DNA of 64,000 nucleotides, taken from positions 82,767,525-82,831,524 of the forward strand of contig CM043958.1 of assembly GCA_014529385.2 (NCBI GenBank). The letters run 5' to 3'. This DNA is from Adiantum capillus-veneris. Its lineage: Eukaryota; Streptophyta; Polypodiopsida; Polypodiales; Pteridaceae. Under the pieces are notes generated by a model that was not told where the DNA came from, made no database searches, and saw only the letters and a list, made by a program, of their open reading frames with translations. Shown piece by piece: positions 21,188-32,776 of this stretch. Position numbers and translations under genes: made by a program. Every line of letters starts with the position of its first letter. Positions within the stretch are counted from its first letter, which is position 1.

Positions 21188-23002
21188 ATGGAACCTCCAG
21201 AGAATTTTAGGGAATCTCTTGACCAAGCTGGGAAAACTGTGACAACGTGTACGGATGGCCCTGCTTCAGCCTCCTACTTGGAGGCTGTAGATACTTTGAG
21301 GCATCTCCTTGATGCCATGTCCTTGGGCCAAACTGTACCAGCTAATGATGAAGATCATGACACCTTAGATGAAGCACAAAGCCTTTTGCAACTTGCGATG
21401 TCGCGCATGGAAGATGAATTTAGGCATTCACTTGAATTGCATAGTGAGTCTGTGGATCCGGAATGGCTTTTCGATCCTGTTGCAAATCCATCTTTCGGCT
21501 CAATATCTGATGACTTGTCTGTTCAGATTGCCGCAGGCGATGAATCTGGGGAGGGAGAGGAGGAAGTGGCCACATCTCGCCCTCTCTCCAACTTGAAGCT
21601 TCTTCTTGACATGCTGCCACCAGAGATTGTTCCTAGTCTTGCAGATATAGCTGCTCGCATGATCAACTGTGGGTATAAGATGGAGTGCTGCCAGCAATAC
21701 ATTCAAGTCAGAAAAACCATTCTGGAAGAAAGCCTCTTTAGGCTAGGAGTGGAAAGGTTCACTATCGAGGATGTGCAGAAGATGACTCCAGATACATTAG
21801 AAACTGAGATTTTACAATGGATGAAAGCCTTTTCAGTGTCGGTTGGTGTGCTTTTTCCTAGTGAGAAGCAGTTGTGTGAACAGGTCTTTGTAGAGCTACC
21901 CTCTATATCCGAGTGGTGTTTTGCAGAAGTGGGAAAAGGAGCCATGACGCAGCTTCTCAACTTTGCAGAGGCTGTTGCAATCGGTCGTCGATCGCCAGAG
22001 AAGCTTCCTAGGATTCTTGACATGTATGAGGAACTTAGAGATCTTATGGATGACATTGGGTCTATATTTTCTGGTGCCAGTTGTGCAAACCTCAGGGCAG
22101 AAGCATCTGGTGTTCTTTCCCGGCTTGGGGAGGCTGCACGAGGAACTTTTGCTGAGTTTGCCAGTGCAATAAAGCGAGACACCGCACGAATGCCAGTGCC
22201 AGGTGGTGCGGTTCATCCTTTGACTCGTTACGTGATGAATTACCTGAGATTGCTTTCATGCTTTTCGAACACCCTCAATGAAATTTTAGGCAATCAGAGG
22301 AGTGCTGACTCTTCTTCAAGAAGGTCCGATGAGGGCAGCAACCCGGGATCCCTGTACGACGATAACTCAGGGCAGCTGAGAGATGATTTGCCTCTTTCAG
22401 TGCAGATTGTTTACTTGATAGAGCTCCTTGAGAACAATCTGGATGGAAAAGCCAAGCTGTACAGAGATAATGGTCTTCAGTTTCTCTTCTTGATGAATAA
22501 CTTCCAGTACATCGTTCAGAAAGTCAAGGCATCCGAGGTGCGTAGACAGCTTAGTGATGATTGGTTGAGGCGACATATGGGCAAAGTGCGACAGTTTCAT
22601 AATGCTTATTTGAGAGGAGCATGGCATAAGGTTCTAGCATGCTTGAGGGATGAAGGGATACACTCTGGTGGGAGCTCGTTCTCAGGTGGAGTCTCAAAAT
22701 CAGTGCTGAAGGAGAGATTCAAGCAATTTAATACCACCTTTGATGAGGTAGTCAAAACCCAACAAAGCTGGATTGTTTCAGATCCTCAGCTGTGTGCTGA
22801 CTTGCGCATTTCAATCGTAGAAATGGTGCTGCCTGCTTACAGGGCTTTTTTGGGTCGCTTCCGCAACCATTTGGAGTCGGAGAAGAATTCTGATAGATTT
22901 TTAAAGTACAATGCAGACGATATGGAAGTCATTTTGAACGACTTGTTCAACAATGATGGATCATCATCTGTTCACCGCAGAGGGTCTTTTTCAACCAATT
23001 AA
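21188..23002 (+). CDS. Exocyst complex component EXO70 family protein
   Basis: 604 residues, single exon. EXO70 is a subunit of the eight-protein exocyst that tethers secretory vesicles to the plasma membrane by binding phosphoinositides through its C-terminal helical rods. Family signatures are clear: acidic linker GDESGEGEEE (about 118-127), GRRSPEKLPRILDMYEELRD (about 266-285), HPLTRYVMNYLRLLS (about 341-355), FLMNNFQYIVQKVK (about 433-446), DDWLRRHMGKVRQFH (about 457-471), FKQFNTTFDEV and LPAYRAFLGRF near the end. An in-frame TAA at 21140 and a good Kozak context (A at -3, G at +4) support this start. The N-terminal coiled coil is about 50 residues shorter than in typical plant members. 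Lack of introns fits the EXO70.2/.3 (B-H type) groups more than intron-rich EXO70A. No lesion is seen; this is the one intact host gene. Confidence 0.95.
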   Translation: MEPPENFRESLDQAGKTVTTCTDGPASASYLEAVDTLRHLLDAMSLGQTVPANDEDHDTLDEAQSLLQLAMSRMEDEFRHSLELHSESVDPEWLFDPVANPSFGSISDDLSVQIAAGDESGEGEEEVATSRPLSNLKLLLDMLPPEIVPSLADIAARMINCGYKMECCQQYIQVRKTILEESLFRLGVERFTIEDVQKMTPDTLETEILQWMKAFSVSVGVLFPSEKQLCEQVFVELPSISEWCFAEVGKGAMTQLLNFAEAVAIGRRSPEKLPRILDMYEELRDLMDDIGSIFSGASCANLRAEASGVLSRLGEAARGTFAEFASAIKRDTARMPVPGGAVHPLTRYVMNYLRLLSCFSNTLNEILGNQRSADSSSRRSDEGSNPGSLYDDNSGQLRDDLPLSVQIVYLIELLENNLDGKAKLYRDNGLQFLFLMNNFQYIVQKVKASEVRRQLSDDWLRRHMGKVRQFHNAYLRGAWHKVLACLRDEGIHSGGSSFSGGVSKSVLKERFKQFNTTFDEVVKTQQSWIVSDPQLCADLRISIVEMVLPAYRAFLGRFRNHLESEKNSDRFLKYNADDMEVILNDLFNNDGSSSVHRRGSFSTN

Positions 23003-23740
23003 ACTGTAAAGTGACCTTGATTATTGTGCTACACTGTGCTTTTTCTCTTCTAAACTGAATAATTTATTCGTTGCCTTGTTGTCTGGAGCTAAATTTATAC
23101 CATACAGCTAGTCATTTTACAAACATAAGATGGGATTTGCTTCACTTTAAACAAATTTCAGAGGACCTCTTCTGGATATTAGGTTTGTGCTGCCATGACT
23201 AATACTGCATTTGTGAAGGTTTTATGGCAAATGAAGATGGGTTTTACTTGAGAAGGATGCACGGAGCGGCTGGCTCGGGATTTTCAATTTGATGTGAGTG
23301 GTGGCTATCTATTGGATAAATTATTGCAATCCCTCTCATGTCGATTCTCCCCATGTATGCAGTTTCTGGTATATGTTCTATCTACATCTGGTCATCTATG
23401 AAAACCTGATTCAGCTACTTGAGAAATTTTCTTGCGACAGCATGTGGAGAACAGTTTTCTCGTCTGTGAAGACCATGTCGCCTTTCCACATTCTGAAGGG
23501 AAAACTACAGAGAAAGATGTCTGAGCAATTGCCGAATTCTTTTCAGGCTTCTTATTTTTCTGTCCAATGGAGATTGCCTCGCCTAATAGCATTGCCAAAA
23601 GAGAAGTCATTGTGGAGTTGTGCCAATTTTGCTTTGGTACTAAGTAGAGGAAGTTGTCTCAGCTCATAGTTCTCTCCGTAGTAGAGAAATTTGCATTAGC
23701 GTATAGTTTTCTCAATATCGTTGTTTGAGTCAAATAAACA
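23003..23740 (+). other. EXO70 3' untranslated region and poly(A) signal
   Basis: T-rich downstream sequence with AATAAA at 23733-23738, the best plant-like near-upstream poly(A) element. AATAATTTATT near 23058 could serve an earlier end. The short frames here have no recognisable domain. Confidence 0.45.
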
Positions 23741-24300
23741 TGTTGGGTAGTAGTAGGAGTCTGAGACCGCTGTAGTTGGTTAGTTTATTTTTTCGGGAGT
23801 AGTTTTGAAGTTTAGAGTTATGGTTCTTAAGCTTCTTATTTTGTGATCTGTAACATGTCCAATAATTGGCAGTGCTTCTGACATGCCGTGTGATACCATA
23901 AGCTCTTTGTCTTATGCATTTATATGGATTTTTTATACTGTTTGTCCACTCTTATGTCTGTGAATCATTATGCTGTTTCTCCAATAGACTCCTCTTACAG
24001 GTCGTCTTTGGGTTGAAAACCAATTTGCCGTGCGCTAGATGAAAAGCTTATGGTGACTGAGAAACGATGGCAGTGTAGTTAAGGTAAACGTCTTGGCTTT
24101 AGGCAAGCATTTGAGAAGTTTTCGATTTCATAATAGTCTTGGGAACATGTCCCAAAGGTTGTATGGATCAGATATCAATGTCAGTGCAAGGTGTAAATCT
24201 GTACTGCTGTAGTAAGATAGTCAGATGAGCAAGGTAATGATGGACTGAGTGGCAACTCATGCGATAGGGACATCTGGGTAGAAAAAAAAAAAAAAAGCAG
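23741..24300. other. Intergenic DNA
   Basis: No gene or repeat seen apart from an A14-type run near 24281-24296, which directly precedes the palindrome at 24301. Confidence 0.6.
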
Positions 24301-24346
24301 GTTTTGATCAAATTATATTTTGATCAAAATATAGTTCAATCAAAAC
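24301..24346. repeat. 46-bp imperfect palindrome
   Basis: The two halves, starting GTTTTGAT and ending ATCAAAAC, are reverse complements except for three mismatched pairs, centred on TTTTGATCAAAA. It is AT-rich and could extrude as a cruciform. No TIR-bounded transposon is evident around it. Confidence 0.85.
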
Positions 24347-25180
24347 CCACTTTACATAGAAATACACATATAATGTGGGTATACAACATTTAGTAGCATT
24401 ACAAGAGAGGCTTGCCTTACCCTTAGCTAAAGCATGAAATACCTTTCTTTTAAGGACAACATCAAAATGCTTGCAAAGGAAGAGCCAAACAAATTGTTGG
24501 TTATCAGAGAGAAGGTTGGAGTCGTGAAAAACAAGGCCGCATCGAGAGCGATTTGGCGAACTTGGAACGTTCTCTCAGAAGGCAGTGAGTTTGACTTTAT
24601 AGTATTTTGTATGCATAAATGCGATAAAATACGTAGTTTTTGTGGCCGCATGCATGCACATTTGCAGAAGCAACATGGGCTGCTTTTAATGGTAAGTTTG
24701 GGCTGAACATGTCCTGTCATTGAGGGCCACGTTTATTGGTTATTAGATAGAGTCATAGGATCACTGTTATGGATTTTTCTCTTTGTGCTTGCTGTGGTTA
24801 TTGTAGCATCGCTGTGGCTCTGCATCAGCCACGAAGCAATTGGCAGAAAATGAATTTTGGTAAATTCAACCATCAAGGTTTGGTGCAATTGTGCAGAGGT
24901 AGAGTGCTTGAAGTGAAATGGACGGGGAGAGCACCTTCTCCAATAGTTTTTTGAGGCAGTATGGAATTCAAAAAGGCAGTTTTCGTGCAGGTATCCTCTG
25001 TAGCAAAATGGTGCTGACGAGTAGAAGAACATCCACATTGCAGAAATGTCTCATGTGCTTGCTTGCGACAAGGTTATGTGTATTATTGACATGTTGGAGA
25101 TGATGTAGACAAGTTAAATATAGAGGTCCGAGTATTCATGGAGTGATAGGTGCCATGAAAAATTCAGTCTTACAAGCTCG

Positions 25181-25762
25181 TGGAGAGAGTTGGTATGGAG
25201 CAACAAGGATTCCATTTTGTGTAGTTTAGGTCAATGCAAGATCTTGATGATGCGTTCAGTCTTACAAGCTTAGAAAGGTTCTCTTCAAGGTGTAGGGAAT
25301 GGTCTGTCAGAGACCATTCCCAAGAATGTAGGCGACCACATGGCGACCGGCAGGGAGCCAGGAGCCATGGTGGGAGCCTCATTCTTGGGGAATGGTCTCT
25401 GACAGACCATTCCCGGCCGTCACAGTCCAGGCGAGGGGGGCCATAATATTCTGCCGAGCCAATCATTTGCATAAAGCCTCCTAATTACCAATGCTGATGT
25501 GTCGTCATCAGCGCGATTGGGGATTCCGTCTGCTGATGAGTCCTACAATCATTGGCAATGATTGCCATGAAAATTACGGCTGCTGATGTGGCAAAAATCT
25601 GACAGCTCTGGGCAAGAATTCCCGTCAGTAAAAGACACTAGATGAGCGGCAAGAGTCTTCTGCCCCTCGAGCCTGGACTGTGACGGTGGAGAGAGTTGGA
25701 GTGGAGCAAGAAGGATTCCACTTTGTTAGTTTAGTTCAAAGCAAGATGTTGATGATGTGTTT
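25181..25762. repeat. Fold-back segment flanked by direct repeats
   Basis: Arms 25295-25328 and 25380-25414 are near-perfect inverted repeats, and each arm is itself a hairpin (GGGAATGGTCT...AGACCATTCCC). A further exact inverted pair lies at 25417-25432 and 25671-25686 (CCGTCACAGTCCAGGC and its complement). Inside are GCTGATG/CATCAGC and CAATCATT/AATGATTG hairpins. The whole is flanked by about 75-80 bp direct repeats (25181-25262 and 25688-25762, sharing GGAGAGAGTTGG and AAGGATTCCA). No transposase. It may be a fold-back or MITE-like element, or a duplication with inversion. Confidence 0.75.
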
Positions 25763-26033
25763 GATAGTGGCTTTTGGAACTAGTGTTTGGTAGAAATTCA
25801 AGGTATTTGGGAACGAGATGCCTACCTGGAAATGATTCAGTCCTATAAAAACACTCTTTTTCAAAGGCTCTTGATTGGTAGTTTTGTAACTTGTCACAGT
25901 CTAACTAGGTGGTTGCATTAATGACAATATGACCAAAAACTGCTACCAACATGAAAGAAGACACATTATTGCAAATGAAGTAACAAACTAAAAGCATAGA
26001 TATAATGAAATAAACCATGAAGGTCAAGGCGTG

Positions 26034-26069
<36 letters not shown>

Positions 26070-26070
26070 A

Positions 26071-26138
26071 GGTCTTCAAGCCCTTGACAGATAGATCTTA
26101 CAAGTCTCTTGGGATTGTTCCTACAATGTTAAAAACTT
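26071..26138 (+). repeat. SINE-like unit, copy 1
   Basis: GGTCTTCAAG...GATAGATCTTACAAGTCTC then CTTGGGATTGTTCCTACAATG. Homologous to 26320-26392 and, on the minus strand, to 36634-36675 and 36731-36772. The first bases resemble a Pol III B box. Confidence 0.5.
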
Positions 26139-26172
26139 AACTGTTGTTCTGTTCTTCTTCTGCTCCCCCCCC

Positions 26173-26205
<33 letters not shown>

Positions 26206-26319
26206 AATCTTTTGTTCATTGTTCTATCTTGTACAAGATAATGGAACACTTGTTGCCGTGTCTCTTGGGAGGATATAGTGATTGCATCTTCTGTGTGTGG
26301 GTGTGTGTTTGTGTTAGAA

Positions 26320-26392
26320 GGTCTTGAGTTCAAGCTCCTGTCGGATAGATCTTACAATTCTCTTGGGATTGTTCTTGCGATGTTGTAAACTT
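26320..26392 (+). repeat. SINE-like unit, copy 2
   Basis: GGTCTTGAGTTCAAGCTCC resembles the B box of tRNA-derived plant SINEs. It is followed by the same body as copy 1 (GATAGATCTTACAA, TCTCTTGGGATTGTTC) and then a (TTC)n(TC)n(AC)n tail. No convincing A box was found upstream. Confidence 0.5.
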
Positions 26393-26417
26393 CTCTTCTT
26401 CTTCTTCTTCTTCTTCT

Positions 26418-26491
<74 letters not shown>

Positions 26492-26493
<2 letters not shown>

Positions 26494-27805
26494 GAACTTT
26501 TTAGTAATAAGGGTATACAAGAGTTTCCTCATGTGGTGGTCCTTGGAAAAATACATCACTTTGGTATGCTTGGTGATACAGACCTCTCTAGCAAGCATCA
26601 CATGAGACTTGAGCTTGTGTCCTATCAAACATTTATGCACTCAAAAGGCTATTTTTCATGTTTCTTTAAAAGGTAGGCTTTAACATATTCAAATCAGTGC
26701 TCAAAAAATACCTAGGCTTAGTATGATCTCACCTACACAATTGACTAAATTTGTAAGTTTGAAGGTGAGGAAACTTACAAAATTCAAAGAAGTTTAGTGT
26801 AAAAATCTTCAAATATTGTTAATTTACCTCTAGAATTTTCCAATTTAGAAAAACATTTATTTCATGCATTGATTAAAATGTTTACATATGCCGACGCAAA
26901 GGTAACATGGCAGTGTTGGATGGTCCATTGTGCCACATGGAAGGATTTCAATCAATCAAGTTATCCTCAAACCTAGCACAAAACATATGCAAGCACGTAA
27001 TTTGAGTGATCACTATTGTTGGACTACATAAGAAGTCCTTAGTGAAGGATGGATTTTGGGGTGCAAATCTCGACCGTTGGAAAAAGCTTTTCGATTTATT
27101 CCACATGACAAGCTAATGATAATTTTAAATTACTTTTTTAAACCCTTGTGAGAGGGCGTTGACATTTGTGTACCATTGTCTTTAAAGAGGGGCATTGAGT
27201 TTTTTGTCAAACATTATTTTCTATGCCTTTGAAATATATTGTAATGTTAAATAGTTCATTGTTGCACTTTTTTTCAAAAAAACGTGTGACTACATGTTTA
27301 AAAATAATAGTGTCACTTTTTGTTTTCTCTCTCAAAGAAGCTTTTCATTAGGAAATTATCATCTACAGCCTTATGTAGGCCATAGTGAATTTTCACCTTG
27401 TTTTTATTTGTGTCTTTCAGTACGGCCAAAAATTCTTTATGGTGTGAATGGCAGAAGAGGAGATTGGAATTAGATTGATTATCCATACTTCCTGCTAATA
27501 ATAAGCCTTGAGCTCAATATTCTTAGGACAGACCTCTTTAATGTCTTAGTAACAAAGATCTCTCTCTCTCTCTCTCTCTCTCTCTATTTGCATGGTTGTA
27601 CTACCCTCAACATATAGACCTGCACATATCCCTAGTACTAGAGCTCGACCCATCCTATAGATCTCATCACCCACCAAACGTCCTTCTCTCTTTTATTTTG
27701 TACCAATTTAAATTATTTTGTCTTTCCCGATGGACAAAGGACATACACACATGTATACTTGATTTGTCTCAAAGGCTGACTTCGGCCTCACATAGATGTT
27801 AAAAA

Positions 27806-27839
<34 letters not shown>

Positions 27840-28977
27840 TGTGGCTCACCCATTGCTCATCCCATTGACTTTCTTTGACGATGTGCTCAAAGCTCATTTC
27901 TTGCAAATGCCTCCACATGTTGTGAAGATGAACCGGCAAAAGAGGGAAATATGGCTTCCTCTTCCACCGGCCTTTGTGAATCGCCCTATGCATCGCGAGA
28001 TCACTCCCTTAGGAACAATATGGGACCTTTTTGACATCTGTTAGGATAATACGGGAGTGGGACAAAGATCTCTCTCTCTCATCGTGCCACGACTCGCTTT
28101 CCATTGCGTGAATCCCTGCACCCTTCACATCAAGCTTAAGGCCCTCCATTTGTCACGCTGCTCTTCTCCCTTGAAAGCAACTTCCCTGTCAAAGATCTGC
28201 ACACGGGCTACGTTGAAAGAAGAAGCAGCAGCGGTGACAAATCGACACGAACAACCTTGTGAGCGCACAGTGTCATTTGGCTGCCTTTGAAGTTCCAGTG
28301 TTCGATATAAAATTCCTTTTCTTGCTTTTGTCAAGAGGAAATTTTAAAAAATTAGGTCAATTTTTCGGGTTTTTACACTCTTTTTCTCTATTTTGGGGTG
28401 GAATGTGTTGCCCTTACGAAAGCACTTCTTTTGTGAGCTTTTTGTTTAAAATGTCATCTCTTGGAACGCATTCACTGCAGGATATAAAGGTTTTATGCTA
28501 GGACTATGGGTGTGACCACTGACAACTAGAGAAGAAAATGAGGAGGAGAGAGATAAAGAGTAGTCGTAATATACGTTTTTCTTTTCTTATGCTTGAGCTT
28601 AGGTGTTTGCAGAGCTTGAGAAGAAGAAGAACAAGGAGGGTTTTTTCAAAACTTGCAATCTCTCTCTCTCTCTCTCTCTCTCTCAATATTTGCTCATGGG
28701 GGATGAAGCAAAGAGAGGGGGGGGGGCGCGGGGGGGGGGCACAACAAATCTTAATCCCTCTCTCTTGTTTATTGTGTTCACTCCTTGATTAGGAGGAGGG
28801 GACAAGTTTTTGGCGGATGCACTCTCTCAGAAAAGTAGGAGGGGAAGTTTTGTGTGATGGACAATGTGAAAGAAGGGGAGTTGAAGGTGAGCAAGGGGGA
28901 GAAGAGATTCTTTTTCGTGCTCGAGGATGTTCTTACCAAGTTTTGGGTGTGGAGAAGATATTGTCGATAAATTTGGT
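26492..28977. other. Intergenic DNA with CT microsatellites
   Basis: No supported gene. (CT) tracts at 27559-27585, 27808-27836 and 28660-28684; interrupted poly-G at 28717-28739. Short frames on both strands lack recognisable domains. The end (about 28860-28977) is the target of Copia-4. Confidence 0.6.
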
Positions 28978-29167
28978 TGTTGGGGTATAAAGCCCAATGT
29001 GGTCGTCCAGTTAAGTGGGCGGGCCGCCAGGTATGTACACATATTCTTTTGTTAAAATCTAATAAGAACTCACTATGCTCTACACATTATAGTAGAGCGA
29101 GTTCACCATATCGTCGTGCTCTTCTTCTCGCACTCTCTCGCGTCACACTTCCGCTCGTACTCCTTCA
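28978..29167 (+). repeat. Copia-4 5' LTR
   Basis: 190 bp. A GC-rich CGGGCCGCC block lies near position 45. It differs from the 3' LTR at a handful of bases plus a 2-bp indel. Confidence 0.95.
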
Positions 29168-29169
29168 AC

Positions 29170-29182
29170 TGGTATCAGAGCT
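29170..29182 (+). other. Copia-4 primer binding site (tRNA-iMet)
   Basis: TGGTATCAGAGCT, two bases after the LTR. Confidence 0.9.
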
Positions 29183-30253
29183 CAGATCGAAGCTCGGGGC
29201 AGCATTTGCAGGTAGCCAGAGTCACCTGCTCAGATTGGAGTGAGATTCGACAGGCGAAGACACGGCCCCAAATCCTGTGGGAAGGTCCGAAGGGCTTGGT
29301 GTTCTCAGAATTTCATTCTGAGGTCATCTCGGCCACCGTTCGGCTTCAACAAAGCTCTGCGCATGCCATTTTTGATTACGTGGTCTTGGCGGGTGTAGAT
29401 CCGACTCTGCAAATTTGGGGTTTCGACCTACGACTGCAAGTGCTGAGGATATCTGCACTTCCACAGTGCTGATTTGTGGCTGTCTACACAACGAAGGACG
29501 GCTCACAGTTCTTGGAGGCGTGTCACATACGACACGGGCGCATCTACACACAGACTGTAGGCGACATCCACTAGTTCATCAGGTAGCTTGTGTTTGCTGC
29601 TTGATATTCCAGATTTCATCCTGACATTGCAGGTACTTCCACATGGGATGTATTGTCAGAGATGATGTATGTCTGTTGAGGGTTTGCTGGCTGTGAGTCA
29701 CGCATCAAACAACCGTCGCAGCGGTTACAGCATATAGTGAGAAATTTGTGGATGTATGACTTTGTGGGAAGTCTATGTATTTGTCAGATTTACTGCAGCC
29801 TTTGTTGAGGGTCGAGTGAGGTTTTATTGAGCTGGGGGATTCTCGAATGTTGAGATCCTTTCGGTGATACAGGTCTTGGAGCGATCCCTCGAGCACCCTT
29901 AGATAGGCAGCTAGGATGTATTGACTGTGAGTTAGACAGTTACGATTGCATCTTTGCTTTACTGCCGTTGAGGCATTGTCGTAGTCTATGCTTATAGGAC
30001 AGTGAGAGACAGTGCAGGTGTAGGACAGGTTTATCCACAGCTTACAGTGTTAGAGAGACAATGGCTTTTTGAGTTGTTTTTGGTCTGTTTTTTAGTACAC
30101 CAGAGCCATTTTACAAAGGAGACTGCCGAAATTTTTGCAGAATCTGAAGCTTTCTTGGTTCATTTGACAGGTTGATATTGGTTCAGAGGTCAGTTTACAG
30201 GGGAAACTCTGCCGAATTTTTCCCAGGAAAGTAAACTACTGTGAAGCGTAGCT

Positions 30254-32776
30254 ATGGTTGGATCACAGGACACTGCTCTTTACAATATCAAGAAGCTGGA
30301 TGGAACCAATTTTCCATTGTGGAAGAAGCAGATTTGACACGTGTTGGTACAAAAGAAGCAGACAAAACCCACAAAGCTCAAGGAGATAAAACCAGAAGAT
30401 ATGGACGAAGATGAATGGAGAGAAATGGATGAATTGACACTTTCTACCATTATGCTGACTTTGGCAGAAAGCGTTTATTTCAATATAGCAGACGAGATGT
30501 CGGCTTATGAAGCATGGACAAAGCTGAGTGATCTTTATGAGAAGCAGAGTGCAGCTTCACATGTATACTGGCTTAAGAAGCTTGTTGACTTGAAGATGAA
30601 AGAAGGGACACCTATGTCCAATCATCTGAATGAATTCAACACCATCTACAGTCAGTTGTCAGCTCAAAGTGTCAAGTTTGATGAACCTGTTAGAGCTATG
30701 TTTCTGTTGATCACATTGCCGGAAAGTTGGGACACTTTTTGCACAGCTTTGAGTAATTCTGCACCTCCAGATGGTTTGACCATAGTAGGTGTAGAAGGCA
30801 GTCTGCTTACTAAAGAAACCAACAGAAAGACAATGGACAAAGGCAAAGGAACAACCTTAGTTGTCAGGGGAAGGACCAAAGAAAAGTACAAAGGTGGAAA
30901 GAGGAATCAATCTCGTAGCAAGTCCCGCAGTGCTAAAGGCAAGAGTGACATAGAATGCTACCATTGTGGCAAGAAGGGTCACATGAAAAGAGACTGTAGA
31001 GAATGGAAAGCAGAAAAAGGCAAAGAGAAAGCTGAAGACCATGGTGAGAAGAACAAGTCCTCAGTGAAGATTCAAGAAATAAATGTGACAAACACTGTTG
31101 CAGGGGATGACAGTCTAGTGTCAGGAGACATCTACTTCTTGAAGAATACAATGGACTCAGCTCTTCTTACAACATCTGATGGAAATGCACTGAGTGACTG
31201 GATTATAGACTCACGGGCATCACTTCATGTGTCTCCAAACAAGGAGTGGTTTACCTCTTATGTGACCACTAAAGATCATTCTCGGCTAGGCAATGGGCAG
31301 ACATGTGAGATCTTAGGTGTTGGAGATGTTCAATTGAAGTTTCAGAATGGCTCTTCTTTCACATTGAAAAATGTGAGACATGTTCCCGCAATTACAAAGA
31401 GCTTGATCAACACAGGTTTACTTGATGATGCTGGCTACGTCACCACTTTTGGACAGAACATGTGGAAGATATCCAAGGGTTCTATGACAGTAGCACATGG
31501 AGTAAAGTCAAATGTCTCTAAAAATGTAATCAATGTAACCGAGCAGCCGAACGTTTCTTTGTGGCATAGCCGGTTAGGACATATGTCCAAGAAGGGAATG
31601 GAAATCTTGTCTCGTTCTGGTTATTTGCCTGGCTTTTCATTTAATGATTTTGAATTCTGTGAATATTGTCTGTATGGTAAGCAAACACAGCAGCCACATA
31701 AGCATAGAAGCAGTAGAAGAGATACACAGTTGGCACTTGTTCATAGTGATTTGTGTGGACCGATGCCTAACCTATCTCTAGGGGGAGCTTCTTACTTTAT
31801 GACATTTATAGATGATTACTCGAGGAAAATATGGGTTTACTTTCTCAAGCACAAGGATGAAGCGTTTACTGTTTTCAAAATGTTTGTGACACTTGTGGAG
31901 AATCAGAGTGGCAAGAAGCTTAAATGCTTACGCACTGACAATGGTGGAGAGTATGTTTCAAAGGCCTTTCAGGACTTTTGTGAGTCAAAAGGTATAAAAC
32001 GTGAACTTACTGCTCCTTACAATCCTCCTCAAAATGGTGTTGCTGAGAGGATGAATAGGACCATACAAGAGAAGGTCAGAAGTATGTTGTCTAATGCACA
32101 ACTGCCAAATGGGTTTTGGGTTGAAGCTGTATCAACAATTGTTCATCTTGTAAATAGATCTCCTAGCAAGGTTTTGCAGAAGGATTCAGTGACAGAGATG
32201 GTATGGTCAGGCAAGGTGCCCTCATACAAGCATCTCACAGTCTTTGGCTGTGAGGCATATACTCATGTTCCAAAGGAATTTAGGAACAAACTTGAGCCAA
32301 AGAGTAGAAAGTGCATCTTTCTAGGCTATGGTAATTCTGGTGAGATGGGGTACATACTTTGGGATCCCGAATCTAGAAAGGTTATCCGTAGCAATGATGT
32401 TCACTTTAATGAAGGCAAATACCATTCTAAACCAGAGAGGGTTGAGGAGATTAGAAGAGTTGTCTTCCAAGAAGATGGAGCTGCACGTGCAAGACAAAAT
32501 GTCAAGGCTCAACATGAGCAAGGACAGGATAGAGTGGAACCACAGGTTGTGGCTCAGCCTGAGCCACCTATTTTGCGTAAATCTGGACGTATCACGCGAC
32601 CTCCTGATTGGTTTGTTCCATCTATGAACTATGTCATGTTGACTGATTGCAACGAGCCTTCATGTTACAAGAAAGCAATGCAAATGAAGGACTCCGGAAA
32701 TTGGCAATTGGCCATGCAGTCACAGATGACAGCTCTGCATAAAAACCAGACATGGAAGCTAGTTAAATTACCATAG
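30254..32776 (+). pseudogene. Copia-4 gag, protease, integrase
   Basis: ATG at 30254 begins MVGSQDTALYNIKKLDGTNF; an in-frame TGA at 30335-30337 interrupts codon 28, after which about 811 codons are open. UBN2 Gag, CCHC knuckle CYHCGKKGHMKRDC (about 30957-30998), protease WIIDSRASLHVSP with Arg in place of the active-site Gly (about 31200-31238), pre-integrase WHSRLGHMSKKGM...CEYCLYGK, integrase VHSDLCGP, RTDNGGEY and PQNGVAERM all in order. A premature TAG at 32774-32776 (CCATAGGGC for a CCN-CAGGGC type codon) cuts it before RT. The integrase core itself looks intact. Confidence 0.93.

Larger units (their letters stand above)
26036..26491. repeat. Microsatellite cluster: (CT)n, C19, (TTC)n, (TC)n, (AC)n
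   Basis: (CT) at 26036-26064, poly-C then (CT) at 26165-26205, (TTC) about 26391-26420, (TC) 26421-26448, (AC) 26449-26491. The tracts sit next to the SINE-like units at 26071 and 26320. Confidence 0.95.

Noticed and set aside
23298-23669. 124-codon frame downstream of EXO70
   Set aside because: No domain, weak context, lies in probable 3' untranslated sequence.
25525-25580. Hammerhead-ribozyme-like CTGATGAGTCC followed by GAAAA
   Set aside because: The 3' core lacks CGAAAC, the stem II closing pairs do not form properly, and the only outer pairing (CCGT with ACGG) has the wrong topology for a hammerhead. Treated as part of the hairpin-rich fold-back.
26299-26605. Ser/Leu and Thr/His repeat proteins over the CT/AC microsatellites
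   Set aside because: Pure products of translating dinucleotide repeats.
28805-28850. LADALSQKSRR, similar to the VADALSR end of gypsy RNase H
   Set aside because: No other gypsy motif precedes or follows it in frame; too short to support a call.
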